The notes under the pieces were generated by a model. The model saw only the letters and a program-made list of their open reading frames with translations. It made no database searches and had not been told where the DNA came from. Shown one piece after another: positions 33,656-44,361 of a DNA stretch of 64,000 bases. The translations under genes were made by a program, and so were the position numbers. Source of the stretch: Toxotes chatareus (lineage: Eukaryota > Chordata > Actinopteri > Toxotidae); the NCBI GenBank assembly GCA_016801885.1, contig JAFBJY010000436.1, positions 1 to 64,000 on the forward strand, read 5' to 3'. How positions within the stretch are numbered: position 1 is the first letter of the stretch; each line of letters opens with the position of its first letter.

Positions 33656-34192
33656 CTGAAGAGGAAACAATGAAGAAAAAGTCAAATAACATTTGTGTTG
33701 AAAGGACAATCAAAGGAACAAAACTCTCGGTTTGCTCTGCAGCTCACAGCAAACTAACAGACCTGCATTTGAAAAATGGGCCAAACATCAAACAGATTTG
33801 TTGAGAGAAGCAGAAATATCAGCTCTTTATCCACCTGCTAACCAATGAGGAGTTTCTACATTGATGATAATCTTTCATTGGCTCTGATTCAAGTCCTGTT
33901 TTATTCTCAACAAGTTGGAGACATGACAGTTAAATATGACACACAGTAATAAACAAACATGTGCAGTCAAGGCCGTAAGTATTTGGACAGTTAGACATGT
34001 TATGTTCTTCAGGCTCTCAGCACATTGACTTTAAAATAGAATAATGGATACTACAGTCAATGACTGCAAAGGATTTTACACTAAATATTAAATCTGATCA
34101 GTTTGTTTCACTTCATGTGTATTTGTCCAGTTACTTTTGAACCACTAAAAGGGCTGAATCTCCCACACAGTTCTTTCTATACTGATGTCAAC

Positions 34193-34895
34193 TAGTGCTG
34201 CACGATTAATCTAATCGCAATCGCGATGTCACGCTGTGCGATTACATAACCGCATAAAAGACTGCGATTTGCGATTTAATGTAAACCAATGTGGAGTAAT
34301 TGACGCCACATCCACATGCTGTGGGCAGCTGCAGGTATGGTCACGTGACTACCCGGCTTTCAGCAAACAGTAGTGACTGACATGGACGCTGAGGAGGAAC
34401 ACGAGGGACAAGCTGAGTTGGTGGCGAAAAAAAATGCTACTTCTGTTGTATGGCGATACTCTGGATTCAGGTATGATGACACTGAACAGCAAGACGTGCT
34501 GTGTAAAACCTGCAAAGCTAAAATTGCTACGTCCCGAGGTAATACGACCAATCGCTATCAACATTTGAGACAACACAGAGAAAAATTCGACGAACGCATG
34601 CAATTAAAGTAAGTGAAAGATAAAACTGAAAACCGCCTGAAAGAACCATATCGAACAATCACGGATACATTTCAAAAATATTAATTTATTTATTTATATT
34701 TTAAAATTTTGATATTAAGTTAGTTGGAACAGTCTATAATCTTCAGGTTTTGTATTTTTTTGTCTCAGTATTCTGTGTGTTGTCCTTGATATTCAAGAAA
34801 GTGGACTCATGATACCATTCATTTATAATATCATAATCGCAATATTGTCCACAATAATCGCAATCGCACATTTTCATCAAATCGCAGCAGCACTA
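34193..34895 (+). mobile_element. Internally deleted hAT element carrying a BED exon
   Basis: Starts TAGTGCTGCACGATTAAT and ends with the complement of TAGTGCTGCTGCGATTTG. It is flanked by perfect 8-bp duplications ATGTCAAC (34185-34192 and 34896-34903). The mirrored intron in the right arm lacks it, which confirms the empty site. It keeps only the first coding exon of its transposase. Confidence 0.93.
34382..34608 (+). CDS. BED zinc-finger exon of a hAT transposase
   Basis: Start MDAEEEHEGQAELVAKKN, then SVVWRYSGFRYDDTEQQ, then a finger with LCKTCKAK and NTTNRYQHLRQHREKF. Cys-x2-Cys ... His-x4-His (HLRQH) fits a BED finger. The frame is intact from ATG to a consensus splice donor GTAAGTG at 34609. 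The rest of the transposase is missing, so alone it would encode only a DNA-binding module. It lies antisense within the NLR intron. Confidence 0.75.
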
Positions 34896-35096
34896 ATGTC
34901 AACCTGCTCAAATTAAAGCTGAGACTTGGCTCTTTAATGTAGGATCCATTGTTTTAACTCAGATTCAACGTGATGAAGCTCAGAGCTCAGAGATGATGAT
35001 AAGGAATTAAAGAAGAGAGGAATTTATTTTCCCTCCTGCAGAATAAAATAGAGACTTTATATAATGATGAATAAATCCAACTATCTATACACTTAC

Positions 35097-36903
35097 AGAG
35101 CTTTGTTAGAGGCTTTGACAACTGGCAGCAGCTTCAGAAGAGCCTCCTCTGAAGCAGAATATTTCTTCAGGTCAAACAGATCCAGATCTTTTTCTGATGA
35201 CAGTAAGATGAAGACCAGAGCTGACCATTGAGCAGGAGACAGTTCATCTGTGGAGAGACGTCCTGAACTCAGGGACTGTTGGATCTGCTCCACTAGAGAA
35301 CGATCATTCAGTTCATTCAGACAGTGGAACAGGTTGATGCTTTGCTCTGCAGAGGGAGTCTCTTCAATCTTCTTCTTGATGTACTGGACTGTTTCCTGAT
35401 TTGTCTGTGAGCCACTTCCTGTCTGTGTCAGCAGACCTCGTAGGAGAGACTGATTAGTCTGTAGTGAAAGACCCAGGAGGAAGCGGAGGAACAAGTCCAG
35501 GTGTCCATTTGGACTCTGTAAGGCCTTGTCCACAGCCCTGTGGTAGAGCTGCGTTGGATCAGGTTTGTCTCTGGACAGTTTAGACCACAGGGAGGTTGAT
35601 TGTTCTTCTGACAGCAGATTGACTCCAGAGTTGATGAAGGTCAGATGGACATGAAGAGCAGACAGAAACTCCTGAAGACTCAGATGGACGAAAGCAGAAC
35701 ACCTTGTCCTGGTACAGTCCTCTCTCCTCTTTAAAGACCTGTGTGAACACTCCTGAGTACACTGAGGCTGCTCTGATATCGATGCCACACTCTGTCAGGT
35801 CTGATTCATAGAAGATCAGGTTTCCTTTCTGCAGCTGCTCAAAAGCCAGTTTTCCCAGAGACTCAATCATCTTCCTGGTCTCTGGACTCCAGTGTGGATC
35901 TGTCTCAGCTCCTCCATCGTACTTAACATTCTTCAGTTTGGACTGAATCACCAAGAAGTGGATGTACATCTCAGTCAGGGTCTTGGGCAGCCGTCCTCCC
36001 TCTCTGGTTTCCAACACATCCTCCAGAACTGTAGCAGTGATCCAGCAGAAGACTGGAATGTGGCACATGATGTGGAGGCTTCGTGAAGTCTTGATGTGGG
36101 ATATGATCCTTCTGGCCTGCTCCTCCTCTCTGAACCTTTTCCTGAAGTAGTCCACCTTCTGTGGGTCAGTAAACCCTCTGACTTCTGTCACCATGTCAAC
36201 ACACTCAGGAGGGATCTGATTGGCTGCTGCAGGTCGTGTGGTTATCCAGAGGCGAGCAGAGGGAAGCAGTTTCCCCCTGATGAGGTTTGTCAGCAGCACA
36301 TCCACTGAGGTGGACTCTGTGACATCAGTCAGGATCTCAGTGTTGTGGAAGTCCAGAGGAAGTCGACACTCATCCAGACCGTCAAAGATGAACAGAACCT
36401 GGACCTCTTCAAACCTGCAGAGTCCTGCTTCTTTGGTTTCAGTAAAGAAGTGATGAACAAGTTCCACCAAGCTGAACTTTTTCTCTTTCAGCACATTCAG
36501 CTCTCTGAATGTGAATGGAAATGTGAAGTGTATGTCCTGGTTGGCTTTGTCTTCAGCCCAGTCCAGAGTCAACTTCTGTGTTAAGACTGTTTTCCCAATG
36601 CCAGCCACTCCCTTTGTCATCACTGTTCTGATTGGTCCATCTCTTCCAGATGAGGCTTTAAAGATGTCTTCTTGTCTGATGCTTGTTTCTGGTCTGGCTG
36701 GTTTCCTGGATGCTGTTTCAATCTGTCTGACCTCATGTTCATCATTGACCTCTCCAGTCCCTCCCTCTCTGTGATGTAGAGCTCTGTGTAGATCTGATTC
36801 AGAAGGGTTGGGTTTCCTGCTTTAGAGATCCCCTCAAACACACACTGGAACTTCTTCTTCAGAGTAGATTTAAGTTTACATTGACAAACTGCAGCAACAT
36901 GTC
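35097..36903 (-). CDS. NLRC3-like FISNA-NACHT exon, left gene (frameshifted)
   Basis: Large exon with acceptor ATTCAG and donor GTAAGT. From the 5' end: FISNA ([31 protein letters not shown]), NACHT with Walker A GVAGIGKT (about 36611-36588), Walker [16 protein letters not shown], sensor-like [17 protein letters not shown], winged-helix and superhelical parts ([20 protein letters not shown], then [22 protein letters not shown]). NLRs of this fish-expanded class are cytosolic ATP-binding innate immune receptors. An extra base at about 35690 (FCF-R instead of FCF-V) shifts the frame between the halves. An earlier shift near 36620-36780 separates FISNA from NACHT. It is likely a pseudogene unless these are consensus errors. 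Confidence 0.85.
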
Positions 36904-37065
36904 CTGAATGAACAAACAAGAAACATCAATGACTGATTCATAAAGAAAACATGACATGTTCATCCCCCTAAAAAACACACATGAACATATTTCCCTCCAT
37001 GTCTTGAGATGTTAGTAAATGTCCCATTTGTCCATCATGTTGAATCTTTAGAGAAATCCTCTTAC

Positions 37066-37294
37066 TGCTGTGCAGACAGTCAGCCAGCTCCTCCTGCTTC
37101 ATTCTCCTCAGGAAGTTCACTGTGATCTTCACAAAAGCCTCGCTGCTGCTCCTCCTCTGCTCTTCATTGTCACCGTCCAACACCTTCTCATCCTCCCTCT
37201 GACTCTCTGAGCATTCTGGGTAATCTGGACTCACAACCTTCTGGATCTTCTTCAGCTCCCTCTTCACAAAAGTGACAATGTTCTCCTCCAGCAG
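37066..37294 (-). CDS. NLR exon upstream of FISNA, left gene
   Basis: A 229-bp exon between acceptor CTGTTCCAG and donor GTAAGA. It encodes LLEENIVTFVKRELKKIQKV, then SPDYPECSESQREDEKVL, then NFLRRMKQEELADCLHS. This helical segment is present in fish NLR-C proteins between the N-terminal repeats and FISNA. The frame is open through the exon. The right-arm counterpart has exactly the same length (58741-58969). Confidence 0.85.
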
Positions 37295-37456
37295 CTGGAA
37301 CAGAAAACTATATGAATGACACAATCAAAGTAAAACCATGGAGCCAAACATCAGATCCATGTTAGACACACTGACATTCCACTGCTCTAAAAAGTGCAGC
37401 ATGGACATTATTGTCAACACAACAGATGTCAAAGTAGTTGTTGTCCATGTACAGAC

Positions 37457-37535
37457 CATAAATATGGAGTCCAGGTGTGTTTGATGCTGCTGGGCAGACT
37501 GAGCACTGGGAACCTCTGAGCTCTCCTGGTCCACT
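37457..37535 (-). CDS. Short NLR exon, left gene
   Basis: A 79-bp exon (VDQESSEVPSAQSAQQHQTH, then LDSIFM) between acceptor CTCCACAG and donor GTCTGT. The sequence is characteristic of fish NLR-C N-terminal regions. The right copy has lost its 3' half and donor. Confidence 0.75.
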
Positions 37536-38076
37536 CTGTGGAGGAATCATGAAGAATTAGCTCACATTATGTTTGCAGCATCTGTGAGCGTTTTATGCTT
37601 TGTACACAAACAACAGCTGCTTTTATGTTCTGTGGTGACTGTCCTGATTAAAGCAAACACTACTGTGCTGTGACATTCTCAATAAGAGGAAACAAGCAAT
37701 CAGTTCTGTACCTCATGACCTAGAGTCATCACAACAAGTCCACCTTTTAAATGATGAGTTTTAAGGACTCACACTGGGTTTGACAGAAGTCTCATCTCTG
37801 TTACAGGACACTAACACAAAGACTGGAACTGGATAGGTGCTGAGTTACAGGGAGTTTTAGTTCTGATCTGAATGACACATATAAGAACATAAGAAGTGCT
37901 TTTCTTTAAAAGAGAAACATCAACTTTGCCACTAAAGCCTGTGTTTCAGCCTGATCATGTTCATATACTGTGACATTCATGAAACCTGGAGACAAAACAC
38001 AATCACTTCATCTTTCATAGAAGACCAGTTATACAGGACAGCTGTCTGATACATTTTAAACTCAGCTGCAGCTCAC

Positions 38077-38183
38077 TTCTTTGCAGCAGAGGGAGACTGT
38101 CCTTTGAAATTAATGAGGCCACCCTTTGACCTGTCACTCTTCATGGACACACAGCTGGGCTCAGGTACAGGGAACTCTGGTCT
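38077..38183 (-). CDS. NLR N-terminal repeat exon, second copy, left gene
   Basis: A 107-bp exon with acceptor CATCAG and donor GTGAGC. It includes EPSCVSMKSDRSKGGLINFK, the short motif repeated in the N-termini of fish NLR-C proteins. A near copy is at 38307-38447, so the exon was locally duplicated. The right gene keeps only one. Confidence 0.65.
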
Positions 38184-38306
38184 CTGATGAATCCTGGTGG
38201 ACACAGAGACTAAGATCATCAAGGACATGGGACAGGGACAACATATCTATTATTCATACATTGTTCTCATAGTAAAGAAGAAAACATGTAGTCAGTTGCA
38301 GCTCAC

Positions 38307-38447
38307 TTCTTTGCAGCAGAGCGAAGTGTTCTTTTAAAATTAATGAGGCCACCCTTTGACCTGTCACTCTTCATGGACACACAGCTGGGCTCAGGTCCAT
38401 GTTCAGGTCCAGGTCCAGCAGAGTCTGGTGTGTGCTGCTGCTCTGGC
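38307..38447 (-). CDS. NLR N-terminal repeat exon, first copy, left gene
   Basis: A 141-bp exon after acceptor GTTGAAG. The product reads PEQQHTPDSAGPGPEHGPEP, then SCVSMKSDRSKGGLINFKR. The donor is GTGAGC. It matches 57911-58051 of the right gene in length. The frame is consistent with an initiator at about 38588 in the upstream exon. Confidence 0.75.
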
Positions 38448-38559
38448 CTTCAACACAACACACACAGAGCTTTGAGTGTGAATAATGATGGTGCAGTGAT
38501 GTGAGTGCTGAGCTCTGACATGGAGAAGAGTCATGGACAGTTAGAGATCCTCATCTCAC

Positions 38560-38697
38560 CTCTGAGCTTTTGATCTGGATCTCATGGTCCCCACACAGAC
38601 TTTTTTTTAGGGGAGGGGCTCCTCCTCTCTGTCCTCACACTGATTCATGATGCTGAATTCACATCCACATCAGCTCACACACACTTTCTACCTTCAT
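38560..38697 (-). CDS. First coding exon of left NLR gene
   Basis: Exon between acceptor CTCTCCAG and donor GTGAGATG. The usual fish NLR start MNQCEDREEE is at 38648, but it runs into a stop after about 14 codons at an A-run (indel). A second in-frame ATG near 38588 gives MRSRSKAQR and joins the next exon in frame, so translation could start there, or the indel could be a sequencing error. Confidence 0.65.
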
Positions 38698-38732
38698 CTG
38701 GAGAGAAAACACAAATCATTCATCTGCACATT

Positions 38733-39481
38733 AACTGAAATCATCCTCAGGTTCAGGTTCAGGTTTCTGTATTTGTACCTGTAGGTAGATTTGTTTTGCA
38801 GTCAGATGATTAGATGATGACATCCTTTTGACACATATACACAGAACACAAAGAAATGTAACACAAAACCAACACAGCTGACTATAAACATGATGAGAAA
38901 AGTGCTCAAGGCTCCACCAATCAGAACATTAAAGAGACAGGAGGATCAATAAAGAATAACTCTGGTAAAATGTAAAATAATAAAAACCTTTAGTTTAAAA
39001 GCAGTTGAAAAAGAGAAAGAAGTTAAAACCCCAATAAAAATATTTAAACCCACATAATAAATATGAAATAAATCCATAAATAAGTAAGCAAGCATGTGCA
39101 ATGTATCGCTACAGCTTGTTCAACTCTGTGACAGCAGCAGGAACAAAGCTGTTTTATATTGTGGTGTCAGGTTTTGTGTTAAAAAGTGTTAAAATCCATC
39201 TCTGTTTCTTCCATCCTTCACCCATCTATGTTTCACTCATCTGTGTATTCCTCAGTGAGGGAATTCCACTAGTGTTTGCATATCCTGCACCCTCTCGTGT
39301 TTGCATATCCTGCACCTGTTGTTTAGAAAGCTACCCTGCACCTGTTGCTCTCATATTGCTCTTATGTTGCTCTCTCACTCTGCCTGGTACTGCAGTATTA
39401 CAAAGGTGCAATCACTCATGCTTTATATGCAGACGTTTGGTATTTCAATGACACTGTAAAGGAGATGTGGGATAGACAGTC
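38733..39481. other. Left-arm-specific intron tract, nothing recognised
   Basis: No counterpart in the right arm. AT-rich, with a short direct repeat (GTGTTTGCATATCCTGCACC occurs near 39274 and 39299). No coding region could be supported. Confidence 0.45.
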
Positions 39482-39965
39482 TGTTAATGTAGCCTTAGAA
39501 GTTTAATAAAAAAACTGTCAAAAGAAACCCAGATTCCATTAAAAACAAAGTGTAGTTGAAGTGTGGTTGGGATGGACAATTGTGGTACACATGAGACAAG
39601 CAGACACCATTAGAGATCAAGCCTGCTAAATTCCAGGAAAAAGATAGATTTGACATAAGAAATTGACACCAGTAAAAACGCACCAACCAAAGAAAGGGAA
39701 AAAGAAAGGGACATGCCCAATTACGCCCAGAAATGTCCTTGAGTTTGGGTACAACCCTATGTATAAAATATGATGTACTTTTGGTGATTTTTCAGATGTT
39801 CCTGCAGGGCTTCTCATGCTTGTAGACTCTGTGTTTGTTGAATAAAGCTTTCTGGACTCAGCCTCTCTGATATCCTGTATCTGATAGTCTCTGTGCATTT
39901 TCTTTGAAGAAGACTAGAACACTTAGAATTTATAAGAAGACAAAAACTTAAGAGAGTAAAACATT
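39482..39965 (+). mobile_element. Candidate retroviral-type LTR with leader
   Basis: Contains a TATA-like TGTATAAAATATG near 39760, a polyadenylation signal AATAAAGC near 39841 and, just past the presumed CA end, GTGTGGGGACTCAGCCGGAC, resembling the leader that follows endogenous retrovirus LTRs. The start is uncertain (TGTTAATG at about 39483). No gag, pol or env follows, because sequence returns to LINE by 40030. It is an old, incomplete copy. Confidence 0.4.
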
Positions 39966-40029
39966 AACGTGTGGGGACTCAGCCGGACTCAGACTCAGCT
40001 CTCAGCAACTGGCCTGAAAAATCCACATC

Positions 40030-42230
40030 AATATCACTGGGTTTTACATCTTGGGACGATAAACCTGCGCCGGAGGGAAGAAGCTTAAAGTGGCATTGCA
40101 AAGGGTGGAGTCATCATTTAAAATGGAGGTAGCTGTCCTCTGTACCTGTCTGCTGTAAAGGGGCGCTGGGCTTGGCTGGGACTCACCAAGCAGACGACTA
40201 GACCACTTAACTATTTGGTCTGAGGACTTCCTCTGTTTTAAAGTTGTCTGACTGAACCATGACACTAAAGTAAATGATAAAATGGATTCTATAAAAGAGA
40301 GAGAACATGATCATTATGGTTCAGTCAATGTGAAAATGTACAAGTTTCCTTAAACAGTGTAAACGTTTCTGAGCCTTTTTACAAACCACAATTTTCTTCA
40401 AGATTCAATGAGCATAAAATCAATGAGCATATCTTTGGTTGTTGTAGCATTTAGCTGCAGGTAGGATTCCTCACACCACTGAACTAAAATCATCAATGAC
40501 TGGTCCATGGCTGCTCTCACCGTCCAATAACTGAGTCATCAGCACTTTATGATGCTTCTGCTGTCATGTCTGCTCTGACACATGTTTGTGTATGAAATGA
40601 ACAATAGTGGTGACAACACACACCCTTGAGGAGAAACAGTGGAAGAACACCTTTGGTCAGACAATGTACTGTTGACCCTCACTCTCTGTGTCCTGTTGGT
40701 TAAAACATCCAGAATCCAACCCACCAGATTATTATTTAAATCAAACTGTTGTAGGAGCCTTTCAATTCAAATGTGAGGTTGGATTGTATTAAAAGCAGAA
40801 GAGAAGTCCACAAATAAAAGCCTGGTGTGTGTCCCATTAAAATCCAGATGTTTAAAAAGCATGTTGAGCAGAGTCACTGTAGCATCCTCCACTCCTCTGT
40901 GAGGCCTGTATGCAAACTGCAGAGGATCCAGTGCATGTTCAGTTTGCTTCAGGACCTCAGATCTGACCAGTTTCTCAAAAGTTTCCATTCAGATTGAAGT
41001 CAGGGCGACTGCTCTAACATCATTCAGTGTTTTGGGACAGCAACCACAGCATCTTTCCAGAGCTTAGGGACATGTTGTGTCTGTAGACACAACCCTAGGG
41101 CAACATGTTCCCCTCTTTGCACTACCACTACCTCCTACTTGCACATGAGTATTTATGCACGTGCTAACTTCGGCTTCCTTATCCTTATCTTATTTTTACT
41201 TTATTTAATTGTTAATTGTTTAAAATTGTTTGTTATGTTTATATATTTCTGCTCTAATGTTTATTCTATTTGATTCTATTTCTCTAATGTTTATATTTTC
41301 TACTCTAATGTTTATATTTATATTATTGCTCTTATGTTTATATCTCATTCTTGTTCATGTCTTGCTCTGAATGGCTTAAACTGGGACCTGAGTACTTTTC
41401 CGTACCATAACATGTAAATGTCCTGGTATGACAATAAAGTTCTTTGATCCTTGATCCTTGTAAGGACTTATTAAAATATGTTGAAACACAGGACTCAGTT
41501 CATGTGCACAGGACTTCATTAAAAGCCCACATACTGTATATTATTGGGGCCGTGACCTTTGTTCACTTTTACCTCACAGAGCACCTTTTGACATCACGCA
41601 GCTCAATGTTAAAGTGCATAGTGTCTTAAAGTCTATGTTTCAGTTCCTGAGTTTCTGTGCTAAAATCAAAGGAATCAAAATGACAATAAAAACAAGAGCA
41701 TTCGCATCCAACCATCTAAAGAGACACGAGTACTGCACTCTGTGCTCTGAAGGCCTGCAGCAGTTTTCATGCTTGCCCAGACTGAACCAAGTTTGTTTGC
41801 TGCAATCTTGTTTTCCAGCTCTGGTTTATAATCCTGCTTTGACTGATTTGGTAAATCATGGTTTGTTGTTGGGAAATATTTTAACACACTTATAGGGAAT
41901 GATCATATCCCTGCAAAAGACCATGTATGAGTATGTTATGTCCACCAATGAGTCCAAATCATCCCCACAGGACTGTGTGAAAACATCCCAGTCCGTGCAG
42001 TTAAAACATCCCTGGAGACAGAGCACCGACTCATCTGTCCAGACCTTTATGTCCCTGATCTTTTTCTTCTCCCTCTTTAAAACTGTTTTATATGAGAGTA
42101 GCAAATGCACACAGCTGTGATCAGAGGAGCCCAAAGGAGAGAGAGGAAGAGCTTTATAGACCCCCTGTATGGACCCATAGCACAGGTCCAGTGTCTTTTC
42201 CCACCTGGTTGGACACACATACTGGTAAAA
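40030..42230 (-). mobile_element. Rex1/Babar-like LINE in left arm
   Basis: From 42218 down: end of the endonuclease and linker (LGSSDHSCVHLLLSYKTVL, then VWTDESVLCLQGCFNCTDW, then IFPNNKP), RT part with ETFEKLVRSEVLKQTEHALD, then LQFAYRPHRGVEDATVTLL and LLFVDFSSAFNTIQPH (40988-40767), GWILDVLTNRTQRVRVNSTL and [18 protein letters not shown] (40724-40550), and the C-terminal SRLLGESQPSPAPLYSRQ (40265-40044). Deletions and frameshifts are present. Its mirror copy lies at 53820-55890, so it predates the inverted duplication. Confidence 0.8.
41085..41458 (+). mobile_element. Retroposon 3' tail inside the left-arm LINE
   Basis: A block absent from the mirror copy that ends TGACAATAAAGTTCTTTGAT and a CCTTGATCCTTG tail, typical of a 5'-truncated LINE insertion. 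It is plus strand, opposite to its host LINE. GTA at both borders may be a short duplication. Confidence 0.6.
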
Positions 42231-43345
42231 TTTTTAAATGTCTCCATCATTTGTCCTGTAGAAATATCAGCTGCTCCTCCACTGATTGGCTCTTCTTTCC
42301 TCATTCATATCTTTCACACACGATTCAGAGACGACCATTTCCATTCACTGACACACAGATGGACTGAGATCCACTGATTTTATCTGACAATCTGTTTGTC
42401 TGCAGTGTTTCTGTAGAAAATGACTTGATGAAACAAGCTGCAGGTGATTATTCCACACAAAACAACTGAGACTCAGTTTATTTCTCCTCAATATTATTCC
42501 AGGGGCCCTTTTAGTTGGGGCCCTGGCACTTTCCTGCCTTTTTTCGGTCTGAACTATATGAAGCAGCAACAACAAACCAAAACCAAACCAAACAGCAGAG
42601 ACACAGATAGACATCAATAAAAACAGCAAATATGTCCTGACAGACAGTTTTTCTGTTTGTACTGTGACCAGCCACAGAGATATAATCACCTATCAGAGCT
42701 GCTGAGATGCTTTATTGTGAGAGTATTTATGGATTTGGGTCTTTATCATCTAATTCATCAGGTAGAGTTTGTTCTGATAGGACCAGGAGGCCTCTGACTC
42801 TGTGGATGGAGTGTTAACTGTCTCTCTGAAAATCACATAGAGCCTGAAAACCCTGTCAGTCCCGTAGAGTTCATCTAATGACAGAGGAAGTCAGAGCTGT
42901 TCTCCAGCCGCTGTCCGGTCGAGCTCAGACCGCATTTAGCGGCTCAGACTGCGGGAGAGCAGCGGCTCAGGTCCGCCTCCTCCACAGGCTGATTCAGGCA
43001 GGAAAAGCTGCCTTCAGTCAGCAGTAAGTGGAGCCACAGACTAACAAAGGCTCCGTGTTCAGCTACTGACCATCAGCTCACTCTGCTTCTACTCTGACTC
43101 CACCGCTTCTACTGCAAATATCCACACAACATGGAGGATAATGAATGAATGAAGAGACACAAACCGCTACGTCTCTGTGCGACGCCATGTCTGAATGACG
43201 GTCCTCCTCCTGCCTCATCCCGACATTACAGTGACAGAGTCTACGCAACTAAACACCACAACGCAGTATATAAAAAAACATCAGATAATTCAGGCAACTA
43301 CAGGAAGTGTTGAGGAGTAAAACATTAAAAGTGCTGACATTTACC

Positions 43346-43410
43346 TTCAAACAGAAAATCATCTGCTCCTCAAACTTCGGTCAAAGTGAAAGTAAACTTT
43401 CAGCAACCGT
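43346..43410 (-). promoter_or_regulatory. NLR leader exon and IRF-like motif, left gene
   Basis: On the minus strand a non-coding leader ends at GAAG followed by donor GTAAATG. It includes TGAAAGTTTACTTTCACTTT. The opposite strand at 43383-43397 reads AAAGTGAAAGTAAAC, close to interferon-stimulated or PRDI-type IRF sites (GAAANNGAAA, one mismatch). The same arrangement occurs in the right gene, so it is conserved between the arms. No TATA box is seen nearby. Confidence 0.55.
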
Positions 43411-43416
43411 GGAGTA

Positions 43417-43606
43417 CAGTGATGGGACTTCCAACTCTTTTAAGAGAGCCGGTTCTTATGGCTCGGCTTACTAAAAAAAGAGCGGACTCTTTTTTGTTGC
43501 TTAAATTAATTTATTAGTAAAATAACGTAAAATTATGTCTAAATTTAATTACTAATGTAGAAAATATATCAAGTGTTTATTATTTATATGGCTTGGCTAA
43601 ACGTAC
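43417..43606 (+). mobile_element. hAT terminal segment upstream of left NLR
   Basis: Starts CAGTGATGGGACTTCCAACT and runs into AAGAGAGCCGGTTCTTATGG, the terminus of the GAGCCGG-type hAT family also seen at 44362-45153 and at 52661. The matching right end of this particular copy was not found. Confidence 0.6.
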
Positions 43607-43980
43607 ACTGTTAAAGAATTTAATGGAGGCTGTGCACTGTATAAAATGTCAACAAAGGTGACACAGGATATATCCAATAAAAAATGATGGCCATAGATGA
43701 GCTCTGGACTAACTTACAACCAGGGGATGCAGTGTAAAGTATTACAACTGTGTAACAGGTAGGATGGCGAGTGTGAGATGGCGGCGCACACACGTGTGTG
43801 TGTGTGCGTGTGGTGTGTGTGATATGTATGCTGCTAATGTTTTTATTTATTCTTTTTTCTTTTCTTTTTTATAGACGCAATGATGCACTGACTGGAGAGC
43901 ACTTCTGGAGAGCAATTTCGTTGTACCTGTGACAATGACAATAAAGATCTATCATATTCTAATGAACTTGTAAAGAATTG
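43607..43980 (+). repeat. 374-bp dispersed repeat, copy 1
   Basis: Matches 48489-48862 closely (TTAATGGAGGCTGTGCACTG, GACTAACTTACAACCAGGGG). Inside it is a GAGATGGCGGCGC start, a (TG)n stretch and the tail GACAATAAAGATCTATC, which together look like a short retroposon. A partial third copy of the GACTAACTTACAACCAGGGG part is near 48893. Confidence 0.75.
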
Positions 43981-44361
43981 TAAAGTGGAAGTGTGTGTGA
44001 GTGTAGCTGCTAAGAGCCTGGCCCTGAGAGGAGATCCCATGTGGATCTGGACTCTGAAGTATGTAGTATATCTCAGTGAAGCCTGTATATTTCTTGTCAC
44101 AGCCAACCCTAAAAAAATTGAGGGTAGGGTAGTTCTGCAGGAAACATCAGAAACACTTTCTTGCCAGGTATGTTACACATATAAGGAATTTGACATGGTG
44201 TTGTTGGTGCTGTTAGGCAGTGTGCAATCTTCACCTTGCGTGTTAGAACTAAGTAAACGCTCATTGTCACCTTTAGCCTTTTGGCATATTTATTCAGTTC
44301 CATGAACACATTGTGAAGTGATAAATAATCATGCCCATCATCTTCGTCTCTGGATGGTAAC

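Larger units (their letters stand above)
33656..35096 (-). other. NLR intron between NACHT and first LRR exon
   Basis: Intronic sequence similar to 15493-16029 up to 34184, then a hAT insertion (34193-34895), then intron shared with the right arm (mirror of 60929-61139) up to the donor GTAAGT at 35096-35091. Confidence 0.7.
34179..43430 (-). repeat. Left arm of NLR inverted duplication
   Basis: Matches 52650-61139 in inverted orientation: leader exon, upstream region, Rex-type LINE, five exons and the NACHT exon. Divergence is visible (for example DEKVLDGDNEEQRRSSSEAF against DEEVLNDEDQEQRRSSREAF), so the duplication is not recent. Arm-specific insertions are the hAT at 34193, the tract 38733-40030 and the retroposon tail at 41085. 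Confidence 0.9.

Noticed and set aside
35892..36774. Plus-strand ORFs across the left NACHT exon
   Set aside because: Antisense shadows of the NLR coding sequence; the same shadows appear opposite the right exon.
43788..43822. TG microsatellite as a regulatory element
   Set aside because: It is a length-variable part of the dispersed 374-bp repeat (longer at 48675-48715); nothing shows a regulatory role.
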